DNA of 7,280 bases, from contig JBJEHN010000054.1 of NCBI GenBank assembly GCA_051876105.1, positions 1 to 7,280 on the forward strand, in the 5' to 3' direction. Below are positions 1 through 6,056 of the stretch, piece by piece. The notes below the pieces were generated by a model. That model searched no databases and was not told the DNA's origin. It was given only the letters and a program-made list of their open reading frames with translations. This stretch comes from W2P13-069 sp051876105 (GTDB lineage: Bacteria; Actinomycetota; Coriobacteriia; Coriobacteriales; QAMH01). Made by a program: the position numbers and the translations under genes. Numbering within the stretch: position 1 is the stretch's first letter; the number at the start of each line of letters is the position of its first letter.

Positions 1-80
1 TAGGCCTGCTCGAACATCTTGGTGAACATGAGGCTGAAGATCATCGCGCCCAGGACGTCGAAGGTGGAGGTTCTTGGCGT
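1..80 (-). pseudogene. Membrane-protein-like fragment cut by the left edge, probably broken at its 5' side
   Basis: On the minus strand a frame stays open from an in-frame TGA at 81-83 to the window edge, giving 26 residues. It contains the hydrophobic stretch DVLGAMIFSLMFTKMFEQA, which looks like part of a membrane helix. The only ATG in frame is at 42-44, inside that helix, with no convincing ribosome binding site. The piece therefore looks like the interior of a longer gene whose front has been lost, although an unusual start cannot be excluded. GC content drops sharply just beyond position 80. I do not recognise the family. Only the DNA left of the window would show what it is. Confidence 0.3.
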
Positions 81-220
81 TCAGGCAATTCTGTGATTAT
101 TTTAATTAGAGAGTTATAACCACCAGGCAAAACGTCTGGAACCACCTATCCAAATAGTTTCAAGACAGCAAACGCCGTCTAGCCCCCTATCTTGGACAGA
201 GCTGCACGCTAGAGGCGGCG
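81..220. other. AT-rich non-coding gap with a degenerate direct repeat
   Basis: This gap between the edge fragment and the ccmF stop is visibly richer in A and T (notably 85-120) than the coding DNA around it. No credible gene is present. It contains two related 24-base units, at 127-150 and 168-191, starting 41 bases apart. Both begin with gcaaa, contain cgtct and end in cctatc. No clear terminator for ccmF (reading leftward) was found. The composition change suggests a rearrangement border or intergenic DNA from another place. Confidence 0.4.
127..191. repeat. Two degenerate 24-base direct repeats, 41 bases apart
   Basis: Units at 127-150 and 168-191 share gcaaa at the front, cgtct in the middle (shifted by a small internal insertion/deletion) and cctatc at the end. 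They could be regulator-binding sites, or a remnant of a mobile-element end. With only two imperfect copies, chance cannot be excluded. Confidence 0.35.
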
Positions 221-2008
221 CTACTCGCGCTTGCGGGGGCGGGCGCCGAGGGTGCTCAGCAGCATGCCGGCGCACAGCAGCAGCAGGCCCAGCCACACGA
301 CGCTGATCAGGCGATTGACGCGCACGTCCAGGTGGATGCTGCCGTCAGCGGAGTTGACGCCCTGGTACACGACGAAGAGGTCCTCCTGCGGCAGGCCGAT
401 CACGCCAGCGTTGTACTTCTGCTGCTGGGTGGCCGCCACGATGACGATCTGCGGGTTGACGCGGCCCAGGTAGTTGCCGTCCTTGTAAACGGTCATCTCG
501 ATCTGGTACTCCACGCTGGTGTAGTCGCTGGACATATGGGCGTCTCCGCCGGCAAACTCAAGCTCGTAGTCGCTCACGGCAAAGCGCTCGGAGCAGGTGC
601 CGGTGGCCTCGTCATAGGGCAGGTAGCCGCTGCGCTCAGTGACGTACATCGAGCTGCCCACCATGCCGATGAGCATCACGCCCAGCGCCATATGCGTGAT
701 GGCGCTCCCAACGCGCTCAAGGCTCGGGCGGCTCTTGGGCGCAGGCGCGGGAGCGGTCTCGCCCTCCTGGCCCTCCCCTGCCGCGATGCGGCGCAGCTGG
801 CGCAAGGGCGGCAGAACCTGGAAGAGGCTGGTGAAGATGAGCAGCGATGCCACGGCAAAGGAGAACAGCGCCAGGCCGTTGTAGTACGGAGCGGGGCCCT
901 GCTCTAGCACGAGCTGTGCCACGGAGTCGCCGGCCTCGACCGTGGCGTTGTACGCCGGCACCAAGACGAGCGCCCAGTAGGCCGCCAGCGCGGCGAAGAG
1001 CACGAGCGCGAACACCGCTGGGACGCGCGCCTTGCGCACGAAGGCCCGTGGGCTGGTCTTGCACCAGCCCAGCAGCGGGCAGGCGGCAAGCACCAGCAGG
1101 AAGAGCGCGCCTATTGGGCGGGCCAGCAGCTCGTAGCTGCCGCTGGCGATGCTCTGCCCGCCAAAGGGGAGCCAGCTGGGCAGGGCCTGCGCCACGGTGA
1201 GGTAGCAGAGCACCACGGTGAGCACGACCATGAGGACGTTGTTGACGAAGTACGCACCGTCGCGGCTGATGAGGCTCTCTATCTCGGGCGCGTCCTGCGC
1301 GGGGGCAAAGCTCTTGCGGCGCGCGACGCAGCCCACGGCCCCGGCGGCGGCGCTCAGGACGATGAGCGCGGCGAAAAGCACCAGGCTGGTTGGGTCGCCA
1401 GAGAACGCGTGAACGCTCTGGATCAATCCGCTGCGGCTGATGAACGTTCCAACAATGCAGAAGCAGAACGCCAGGCTGGCGCACATGACGGCCCAGCAGC
1501 GAAAGATCCCGCGCTTTTCGCACAGCGTGAAGCTGTGGATGAGCGCCACACACATCAGCCAGGGCAGCAGGGACGCGTTCTCAACCGGGTCCCAACCCCA
1601 GTAGCCGCCCCAGCCCAGCACCACGTAGGCCCACACGGCGCCCAGGCCGATGCCGGCGGTGAGGAAGAGCCAGGCGGCCAGGGCGTAGCGCTTGCTGCGC
1701 AGCACCCACTGCTCGCTGGGCTGGTTGCAGATGCAGGCCGCGATGGCATAGGCAAAGGGCACGGTGAGGCCCGCATAGCCCAGGAACAGCATGGGTGGGT
1801 GGATGGCCATGGCCCAGTGCTGCAGCAGGCTGTTCATGCCGTGGACGGAGGCGGCAGCGGTGAGGGAGCCGTCTTCGTTGAAGTAGCTTGAATCAGTGAG
1901 CGTGAAGGGCATGTTGTCAGGCGAGAAGAGCAGCACGCCCAGGAAGGCGGCCAGCACCACCTGCATGACGAGCACGGCCATGTTGTCGAGGGCCTCCGTC
2001 TTGCCCAT
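221..2008 (-). pseudogene. ccmF: CcmF, cytochrome c haem lyase subunit, truncated at the N-terminus
   Basis: CcmF is the inner-membrane subunit that, with CcmH/CcmI, attaches haem to apocytochrome c in System I maturation. The recognisable part reads as 595 residues from an ATG at 2006-2008. The haem-handling WWD domain is at about residues 132-150 (WGGYWGWDPVENASLLPW). H70 (HPP), H158 (HSF) and H200 (SVHAF) match E. coli H173, H261 and H303 with one constant offset of 103. H439 matches the fourth ligand, H491. That offset means roughly the first 100 residues are missing, including the conserved HEGS region. Many membrane helices follow, then a periplasmic domain (about 460-565), a last helix and an RKRE end. 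The frame stays open antisense to ccmC beyond residue 1, but that extension is not CcmF-like. No internal stop or frameshift is present, so the break is recent or artificial. The partial protein is unlikely to work. Confidence 0.85.
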
Positions 2009-2030
2009 GCCCGAGAGCGGCCAGTGGCCG
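2000..2030. other. Head-to-head junction of ccmF and ccmC, with a short palindrome
   Basis: CcmF homology on the minus strand ends near 2000-2008, and CcmC homology on the plus strand begins near 2007-2020. The two ATGs overlap (minus 2006-2008, plus 2007-2009). An odd-centred palindrome, cggcca-g-tggccg, lies at 2018-2030. Normal ccm genes are co-directional and do not abut through the middle of ccmF, so this is a breakpoint. A short inverted repeat at an inverted join is compatible with a natural inversion or with a fold-back amplification or assembly chimera. Confidence 0.6.
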
Positions 2031-2630
2031 GACAAGCTGCTGCCGGCGCTGGTGGCGGTGGGCTTGGTGGCCAGCCTGGCGGGCTTCCTCACGGCCTTCC
2101 TCATGGTGCCGCCCGTCAACGGCGCCAGCGTGAGCGGGGCCGCGCTCATCGGCGGGCAGATGGTGGCCAACAAGCTGCTCATCTCGCAGAAGATCTTCTT
2201 CTTCCACATGCCAGTGGCCATCGTGAGCTTTGCGGCCCTGTGCTTTGCGGCCTATTACAGCGCGCGCTACCTGGCCACCCGCAACGAGCGCTTTGACACC
2301 TGCGCCCGCACCGCCATGGAGGTAGCGCTCCTCTTCGTGGTGCTCACCATGATCACGGGCGAGATGTGGACGCGCTTCGAGTGGGGCGTGTGGTGGACCT
2401 GGGACCCGCGCCTGACCACCTACCTGGTGCTCATGCTCGTCGTCATCGCCTATATGGTCATGCGCGGCATGGTCGACGAGCCGGAGCGCCGCGCGGCGTT
2501 TTCCGCCGTGGAGGCGATCATCGCCTTTGTGGACGTGCCCATCTGCCTGCTCATTACGCGCATGATCCCCTCCTCGCTGCACCCGGCGCGCTGCCCGAGG
2601 GCGTTGAGGAAGGCGCAAGCGTCGTGCTGA
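2007..2630 (+). pseudogene. ccmC: CcmC, haem-delivery membrane protein, C-terminally truncated
   Basis: CcmC is the membrane protein that loads haem onto the chaperone CcmE, together with the CcmAB transporter. From the ATG at 2007 the frame gives 207 residues. Hydrophobic helices begin at about residue 11. H67 (FFFHMP) and H192 (SSLHP) correspond to the two axial haem ligands of E. coli CcmC (H60 and H184). The WWD motif WGVWWTWDPRLT is at 126-137. Homology stops just after H192. The expected final loop and last membrane helix are absent, and the frame ends in about 15 unrelated residues (ARCPRALRKAQASC). The true start is uncertain because the DNA upstream is antisense to ccmF, so the native promoter and ribosome site appear to be missing. 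The similarity is unmistakable, but the gene is judged non-functional. Confidence 0.8.
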
Positions 2631-2689
2631 CCGGCGCGCTGCAGCAAGACGCCAGCTTCCTGGCCAGCGAAGTAGCCCTGCAAGCCTAA
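2584..2689 (+). pseudogene. ccmE: CcmE-like C-terminal remnant fused out of frame behind ccmC
   Basis: In a different plus frame from ccmC, the stretch from about 2584 to the TAA at 2687-2689 reads as roughly 34 residues. It begins GALPEGVEEGASVVLTGAL and ends ASEVALQA. This matches the pattern of the end of the CcmE haem chaperone: a G-x-LP turn, a strand with EG..VVxxG, then ASEV. CcmE normally continues into an HxxxY or CxxxY haem-attachment motif, but here the frame stops before it. There is no start codon of its own. The ccmC-to-ccmE order agrees with the classic ccmCDE order, so a deletion from ccmC into ccmE would explain the fusion. The assignment rests on a short segment. Confidence 0.45.
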
Positions 2690-3537
2690 ACCGCGCGTGC
2701 GGCGGCTTGGAGGACGTGCTTCATCAGGACGCTGGTGGTGACGGCGCCGACGCCGCCGGGGACGGGGGTGATGGCAGCCACCAGCGGCTCGACCTCGTCG
2801 AAGCGCACGTCGCCGCAGAGTTTGCCCTTCTCCTCGCTCCAGCCGATCCCGACGTCGATGACGGTCTGCCCGGCGCTGAAGTACTCGGCGCCGATCGTCT
2901 CCATGCGGCCGGCGGCAACGACCACGATATCCGCCTGGCGCGTGAGGGCGGGGGCGTCTGCTGTGCGCGTGTGGCAGATGATGGGCGTGGCGTTGGCCTG
3001 CATGAGCATCATGGCCACCGGCCGCCCGATGACCAGGCTGCGGCCGATGACGGCGGCGCGCTTGCCCTCGCACTCGATGCCGTAGTGGCGCAGGATCTCC
3101 ATGCACGCGGCGGCCGTGCACGGCGCAAAGCCCTCGCCGCTGCCGGCAAACACGGTGGCCAGGCTGCCGCGGGTGATGCCGTCGACGTCCTTTGCGGGGC
3201 TGAGCAGAGCCTCTGCCGCCTCTTGGTCCAAGTGCCGCGGCAGAGGGCGGAACATGAGGATGCCGTGGACGGCGGGGTCTTCGTTGAGCGCGAAGATGGC
3301 GCCTTCGAGCTGCTCCTGGCTGCATTCAGCCGGCAGCACGACGCGCTTCACCTCGACGCCGCAGGCCTCGGCGCGCTTGAGGGCGCCGCGCTCGTACGAG
3401 AGGTCGTCGTCGCGCTCGCCTACGCGCAAGATGCCGAGCCCTGGCACCACGCCGCCCGCCCGCAGCCGCTGCGCCTCCGCCAGCACCTGGGCGTTGATAG
3501 CCGCCGCCACGTCCTTTCCGCTCAAGATCTCTGCCAT
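2686..3537 (-). CDS. folD: FolD, methylene-tetrahydrofolate dehydrogenase (cyclohydrolase activity doubtful)
   Basis: FolD interconverts methylene-THF and methenyl-THF with NAD(P) in the cytoplasm. In most bacteria it also hydrolyses methenyl-THF to 10-formyl-THF. The 283 residues are near the usual length. Family marks are RPLPRHLD (97-104), KDVDG (116-120), the nucleotide-binding GRSLVIGRP (165-173) and the C-terminal TPVPGGVGAVTT (257-268). The active-site segment is SYERGALKRAEACG (47-60). In E. coli FolD the catalytic lysine (K56) lies four residues after the tyrosine. Here that position is Ala52, while a lysine two further on (K54) is kept. This suggests the dehydrogenase remains and the cyclohydrolase is weak or absent. 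The start ATG at 3535-3537 follows an AAGGAG site overlapping the fchA stop. The stop overlaps the convergent ccmE-like remnant. Used for purine and formyl-Met supply, and possibly a formate/acetogenic C1 route. Confidence 0.93.
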   Translation of the reverse strand: MAEILSGKDVAAAINAQVLAEAQRLRAGGVVPGLGILRVGERDDDLSYERGALKRAEACGVEVKRVVLPAECSQEQLEGAIFALNEDPAVHGILMFRPLPRHLDQEAAEALLSPAKDVDGITRGSLATVFAGSGEGFAPCTAAACMEILRHYGIECEGKRAAVIGRSLVIGRPVAMMLMQANATPIICHTRTADAPALTRQADIVVVAAGRMETIGAEYFSAGQTVIDVGIGWSEEKGKLCGDVRFDEVEPLVAAITPVPGGVGAVTTSVLMKHVLQAAARAV

Positions 3538-3543
3538 CCGCTG

Positions 3544-3549
3544 CTCCTT
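3544..3549 (-). promoter_or_regulatory. Ribosome binding site of folD, overlapping the fchA stop codon
   Basis: On the minus strand AAGGAG lies 6 bases before the folD ATG and shares bases with the fchA TAA stop (3548-3550). This arrangement favours translational coupling of the two enzymes and fixes the folD start. Confidence 0.8.
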
Positions 3550-4183
3550 ACGCCCTCAGCTGGGCTTCTACTTCTGCTACCACCTTGTCGGCCTGCTCTT
3601 TACCCCAGTTCAGCAGCTGCTGGGCACGCTCGTCGAGCTCGGCGGCGTGGGCACGGTCTTGCATCAGCTTGGTGTTGACGAAGACGTTGAGGCTGGCCGC
3701 CTGCAGTGCGCCGCTTGCGATGGCGGCACCGCATCCAGCGTCGCTCAGCGCCAGGCGCGAGCCCTTGAGCGCGTACTCGCCGCACAGCTCCACAACCTTC
3801 ACGCAGCACTCCATGATCTGCAGCGGCACCTCACAGCACTCAACCAGGCAGCCCTCCATAACCTGCTGCTTATGGGCGCGCTGCTCTTCGGTCTCCTTGG
3901 GCAGACCGTACGCGGCGGAAAGCGGCACGAACACCTCTGCGTCGCGCGCCACCAGGCCCAGCAGCTGCTCCTGCAGCTGCGCAGAGCGCGCGTTGAGGGC
4001 GAGCACCTCTTCCTCGACTTCCGCATAGCGCGGCTTGCCCACCGTGAGCGAGCCCACCATGTTGCCCAGCGCGCAGGCCATCGCCCCCGCCAGGGCAGAC
4101 GCTCCCCCACCGCCGGGCGCCGGCTCCTTAGAAGCCAGCACAGCCACAAACTCCCTGCAGCTCAAGTCCACGCTATCGCCCAC
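3548..4183 (-). CDS. fchA: FchA, methenyl-tetrahydrofolate cyclohydrolase (cyclodeaminase/cyclohydrolase family)
   Basis: This family hydrolyses 5,10-methenyl-THF to 10-formyl-THF, or deaminates formimino-THF, in the cytoplasm. The 211 residues match the single-domain length. Diagnostic segments are the glycine-rich PAPGGGGASALAGAMACALG (21-40), LTVGKPRY (46-53), DAEVFVPLSAAYGLPKET (81-98) and the SDAGCGAAIASGAL region through NVFVN (147-170). The protein is mostly helical with no signal peptide. It starts at GTG 4181-4183, supported by a GAAAGGA site 5 bases upstream. folD begins 10 bases after its stop, so the pair is an operon working on the same folate intermediate. In acetogens and clostridia this enzyme works with Fhs and a FolD. 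fhs is not in the window. With no histidine-degradation gene nearby, a cyclohydrolase role is more likely than formimino-THF cyclodeaminase. Confidence 0.88.
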   Translation of the reverse strand: MGDSVDLSCREFVAVLASKEPAPGGGGASALAGAMACALGNMVGSLTVGKPRYAEVEEEVLALNARSAQLQEQLLGLVARDAEVFVPLSAAYGLPKETEEQRAHKQQVMEGCLVECCEVPLQIMECCVKVVELCGEYALKGSRLALSDAGCGAAIASGALQAASLNVFVNTKLMQDRAHAAELDERAQQLLNWGKEQADKVVAEVEAQLRA

Positions 4184-4188
4184 AACGT

Positions 4189-4195
4189 TCCTTTC
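4189..4195 (-). promoter_or_regulatory. Ribosome binding site of fchA
   Basis: The minus strand reads GAAAGGA 5 bases before the GTG at 4181-4183. This supports the GTG start, because no ATG lies at a suitable distance. No convincing -35/-10 pair was identified between here and the palindrome. Confidence 0.75.
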
Positions 4196-4241
4196 TCGCT
4201 ACAGTGTGACAGTGTCTTTCAAACGCAAAGCAAACTCCTCT

Positions 4242-4388
4242 GCCGTCATTTCGACCAAGCGAACGAAGTGAGCGCGTGGAGAAATCTCGGGTTGAGCCGG
4301 CGAGACCGCAGCTCGAGACACGGTCACGCGGGTCAACCTGAGATTTCTCCACTCCGGCGCTGATCGCGCCTCCGGTCGAAATGACGGC
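4242..4388. repeat. 147-bp interrupted palindrome, probable dispersed intergenic repeat
   Basis: The outer arms are exact over 15 bases (gccgtcatttcgacc at 4242-4256, complement at 4374-4388). A second arm pair of 20 bases has one mismatch (4276-4295 against 4333-4352, core gtggagaaatctc). The inner sequence (gttgagccgg... against ...cgcgggtcaac) pairs partly, leaving a small centre around 4308-4318. The element lies between two co-directional minus-strand genes and is non-coding. It could fold into a long RNA hairpin that ends or protects transcripts, or be a non-autonomous mobile (MITE/REP-like) unit. The motif family gtcatttcgac...ggagaaatctc is familiar from intergenic repeats in many genomes, from memory and not checked. 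Confidence 0.8.
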
Positions 4389-4406
4389 CCAGAGGCTACG
4401 CTTTTG

Positions 4407-4427
4407 CTGCATCACGGAGCGACGCAG
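4407..4427 (-). terminator. Possible hairpin downstream of the 165-residue gene
   Basis: CTGCATC (4407-4413) and GACGCAG (4421-4427) flank a 7-base loop. In minus-strand RNA all seven pairs form, one being a G-U. It lies about 44 bases after the stop of the gene at 4471-4968. There is no U-run on that side (the sequence continues CAAAAGCG), so it is not a classical intrinsic terminator. It may act together with the neighbouring palindrome. Confidence 0.3.
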
Positions 4428-4470
4428 TCCCAGGTTTCTTGCATCGCGATTCTACCGCGGGGTGCGGGTG

Positions 4471-4968
4471 CTAGTCGGCGATGTCTGCGAGCGCGGGGGC
4501 TAGGACGGGCAGCTGCTCGGCGTAGTCGGGGTGGCGCTCGAGGATGAAGCGGGCGAAGACGAGGGCGCAGACGTTGAGCGTGGCCTGCACCTGCTCGGGG
4601 TCGACGCGGGCCTCGCGGCGCTTGTTGGCCACGAGCGCGGCATCGCGCAGCTTGTGCATGGCCTGGTTGATGTAGCCGTCGACCTCGAGCATCTCGCGCT
4701 CGATACCGGTGGCCTCCAGGATCTGCTTGACGTGCTTGTTGTCAACAGTAGCGGTGCCGTAGGCCAGGCGCTTGAGGTAGCGGCGGCTGTTGATGCGGGT
4801 GACGTCCACATCCGTCTTCGCGATCTGCATGAGGCAGGCAACCAGGTCCTTGAACTGGGGTTTCTCCAGCCAGGCGGTGTCAAAGCCCTCCACCTGCTTG
4901 AGCTTGCGCGTGGATACGCCGGTGATCTTGTCCTTGGCCCTGCCCTTGAAGAAGTCCATGAGACCCAT
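4471..4968 (-). CDS. Unrecognised 165-residue soluble helical protein
   Basis: I do not recognise this protein. It begins MGLMDFFKGRAKDKITG, has no signal peptide or membrane segment, and reads as mainly charged amphipathic helices. There is a basic stretch at about 57-70 (TRINSRRYLKRLAY) and another at 103-123. Cysteines are only at 45 and 134, so no metal-binding cluster is seen. The ATG at 4966-4968 is chosen because GAGGGG lies 8 bases upstream. A second ATG three codons later is possible. The open frame continues far upstream, but only as antisense of the amidohydrolase. GC-rich third positions match the neighbours, which supports real coding. It is divergent from the amidohydrolase and may share its control region. 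The basic segments could bind nucleic acid, but that is speculation. Confidence 0.75.
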   Translation of the reverse strand: MGLMDFFKGRAKDKITGVSTRKLKQVEGFDTAWLEKPQFKDLVACLMQIAKTDVDVTRINSRRYLKRLAYGTATVDNKHVKQILEATGIEREMLEVDGYINQAMHKLRDAALVANKRREARVDPEQVQATLNVCALVFARFILERHPDYAEQLPVLAPALADIAD

Positions 4969-4976
4969 GCTGTGCC

Positions 4977-4982
4977 CCCCTC
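4977..4982 (-). promoter_or_regulatory. Ribosome binding site of the 165-residue gene
   Basis: The minus strand carries GAGGGG (within a longer G-run) 8 bases before the ATG at 4966-4968. It favours this ATG over the one at 4957-4959, although both remain possible. Confidence 0.55.
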
Positions 4983-5001
4983 GCACGCCAGTAATGGCAG
5001 C

Positions 5002-5136
5002 ATGGTAGCGCAAGACCCCGCGCGGCAACAGGGCACGCCGCCGCCAGCAAGCGCTCGGACCAGCCCGCCATTTGCGGAGCTTTGTACCCAAGTCAGGCAA
5101 AGAAAACGGCGCAGCTTGGAACAGCAGCGCTACCAT
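5002..5136. promoter_or_regulatory. Divergent control region with a mirrored 10-mer, gcgctaccat
   Basis: The 10-mer gcgctaccat occurs on the plus strand at 5127-5136 and on the minus strand at 5002-5011. Each copy points at its own gene, 45 bases before the amidohydrolase start and 33 bases before the helical-protein start. TACCAT fits a -10 box at a sensible distance in both cases. The minus copy has TGTTGC 17 bases upstream as a weak -35. The plus copy has no good -35. The two copies could instead be paired operator sites. Confidence 0.4.
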
Positions 5137-5169
5137 TGAGCCCATTGCATCTGCCAGCTTGCCAACGCA

Positions 5170-5176
5170 AAGGGAG
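5170..5176 (+). promoter_or_regulatory. Ribosome binding site of the amidohydrolase
   Basis: AAGGGAG lies 5 bases before the GTG at 5182-5184. It supports GTG as the start, which is needed because the conserved HxH motif begins at residue 7. Confidence 0.75.
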
Positions 5177-5181
5177 CGCGC

Positions 5182-5979
5182 GTGAAGGTTTTCGACTGCC
5201 ATTGCCATATCTACCCGGAGAAGATCGCTGCCGTGGCGGCCGAAAGCGTTGGCAAGTTCTACGACCTGGAGGTGTACTCCAGCATGCCCACGGGCGATGA
5301 CCTGCTGCGCTCGTGCCAGGGCACTCCCATCAGCCGGCACATCGTGCACTCTGTGGCCACCAAACCCTCCAACGTGGAGAGCATCAACAACTTCATTGCG
5401 GAGGAATGCCGCAAGCACCCGGAGTTCACGGGCTTTGCCACCATGCACCCAGACTACCCCGATCCCGAGCGCGAGATCGAGCGCGTGATCGGGCTGGGGC
5501 TCAAGGGCCTCAAGCTGCACCCAGACCAGCAGCGTGTGAACGCGGACGACCCGCGCCTGATGAACATCTACGCGATCATCGAGGGCCGCCTGCCGCTCAT
5601 GCTGCACTGCGGCGACCCACGCCCCGAGGTGCAGTTCTCGCACCCCTCGCGCGTGAAGCGCGTGCTGCAAGCCTTCCCGGGGCTGGTGGTGGATGCAGCG
5701 CACCTGGGCGGCTGGGGCGTGTGGGACGAGGCCTGCGACCTGCTGGCGTGCGAGCGCTGCTACTTCGATGTCTCGAGCACGCTGGCCTTCTTGCAGCCCA
5801 GCGAGCTGCGCCGCATCGTGCGCCGCTACGGCGCTGAGCGCGTGATGTACGGCTCGGACTTCCCCATCTGGAGCCCGCTCAAGGAGCTGGAGACGCTGGA
5901 GGCCGCCGGCTTCAACGACGACGAGCTCGAGCTGATGCTGGGCGCCAACTGCGAGCGCTACCTACGCCAGGAGCTCTAG
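5182..5979 (+). CDS. Metal-dependent amidohydrolase (amidohydrolase_2-type TIM barrel)
   Basis: A cytoplasmic enzyme of 265 residues from the amidohydrolase superfamily, whose members hydrolyse or decarboxylate small molecules using one or two metals in a TIM barrel. The full ligand set is visible: H7 and H9 (DCHCHIYP, strand 1), H142 (LMLHCGD), H174 (DAAHLGG) and D226 (MYGSDFP). The GLKGLKLHP strand is at 107-114. Order and spacing fit the amidohydrolase_2 group (relatives of ACMSD and gamma-resorcylate decarboxylase) rather than the dihydroorotase or urease groups. The length is on the short side but the barrel looks complete. No substrate can be assigned from the sequence. No signal peptide is present. 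It stands alone, divergent from the helical protein and convergent with the prepilin, so context does not reveal a pathway. All catalytic residues are intact. Confidence 0.88.
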   Translation: MKVFDCHCHIYPEKIAAVAAESVGKFYDLEVYSSMPTGDDLLRSCQGTPISRHIVHSVATKPSNVESINNFIAEECRKHPEFTGFATMHPDYPDPEREIERVIGLGLKGLKLHPDQQRVNADDPRLMNIYAIIEGRLPLMLHCGDPRPEVQFSHPSRVKRVLQAFPGLVVDAAHLGGWGVWDEACDLLACERCYFDVSSTLAFLQPSELRRIVRRYGAERVMYGSDFPIWSPLKELETLEAAGFNDDELELMLGANCERYLRQEL

Positions 5980-6056
5980 CAACAACGCTTCCTGCTGGTC
6001 TCCAAGACGCAAGGCGCTGTGCAGTCGCAAGCACCCACACAGGGTGGCCCAGGCGC

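Noticed and set aside
174..198. The stretch ctagccccctatcttggaca resembles the terminal inverted repeat of IS3/IS150-type elements.
   Set aside because: No transposase, no matching second end and no target duplication are in the window, and the outermost bases do not fit the usual end. It is too weak to call.
332..907. A 191-codon plus-strand open frame opposite ccmF.
   Set aside because: It is antisense to a conserved gene and has no recognisable domain.
2009..2221. The ccmF frame extends 71 codons beyond position 2008, to 2221.
   Set aside because: This part is the reverse complement of ccmC and has no CcmF features. It is an accidental open frame after the breakpoint.
3101..4363. A 420-codon open frame on the plus strand opposite folD and fchA.
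   Set aside because: It lies antisense to two well-supported enzymes, has low-complexity Ala/Arg/His/Leu composition typical of GC-rich shadows, and crosses the palindrome.
4969..5703. The frame of the 165-residue gene stays open about 245 codons upstream of its ATG.
   Set aside because: The extension is antisense to the amidohydrolase and the intergenic region, and a good ribosome site marks the internal ATG.
6032..6046. A small hairpin, CACCC-acaca-GGGTG, between the convergent amidohydrolase and prepilin genes.
   Set aside because: It has only five base pairs and no T-run on either strand, so it is not a credible terminator.
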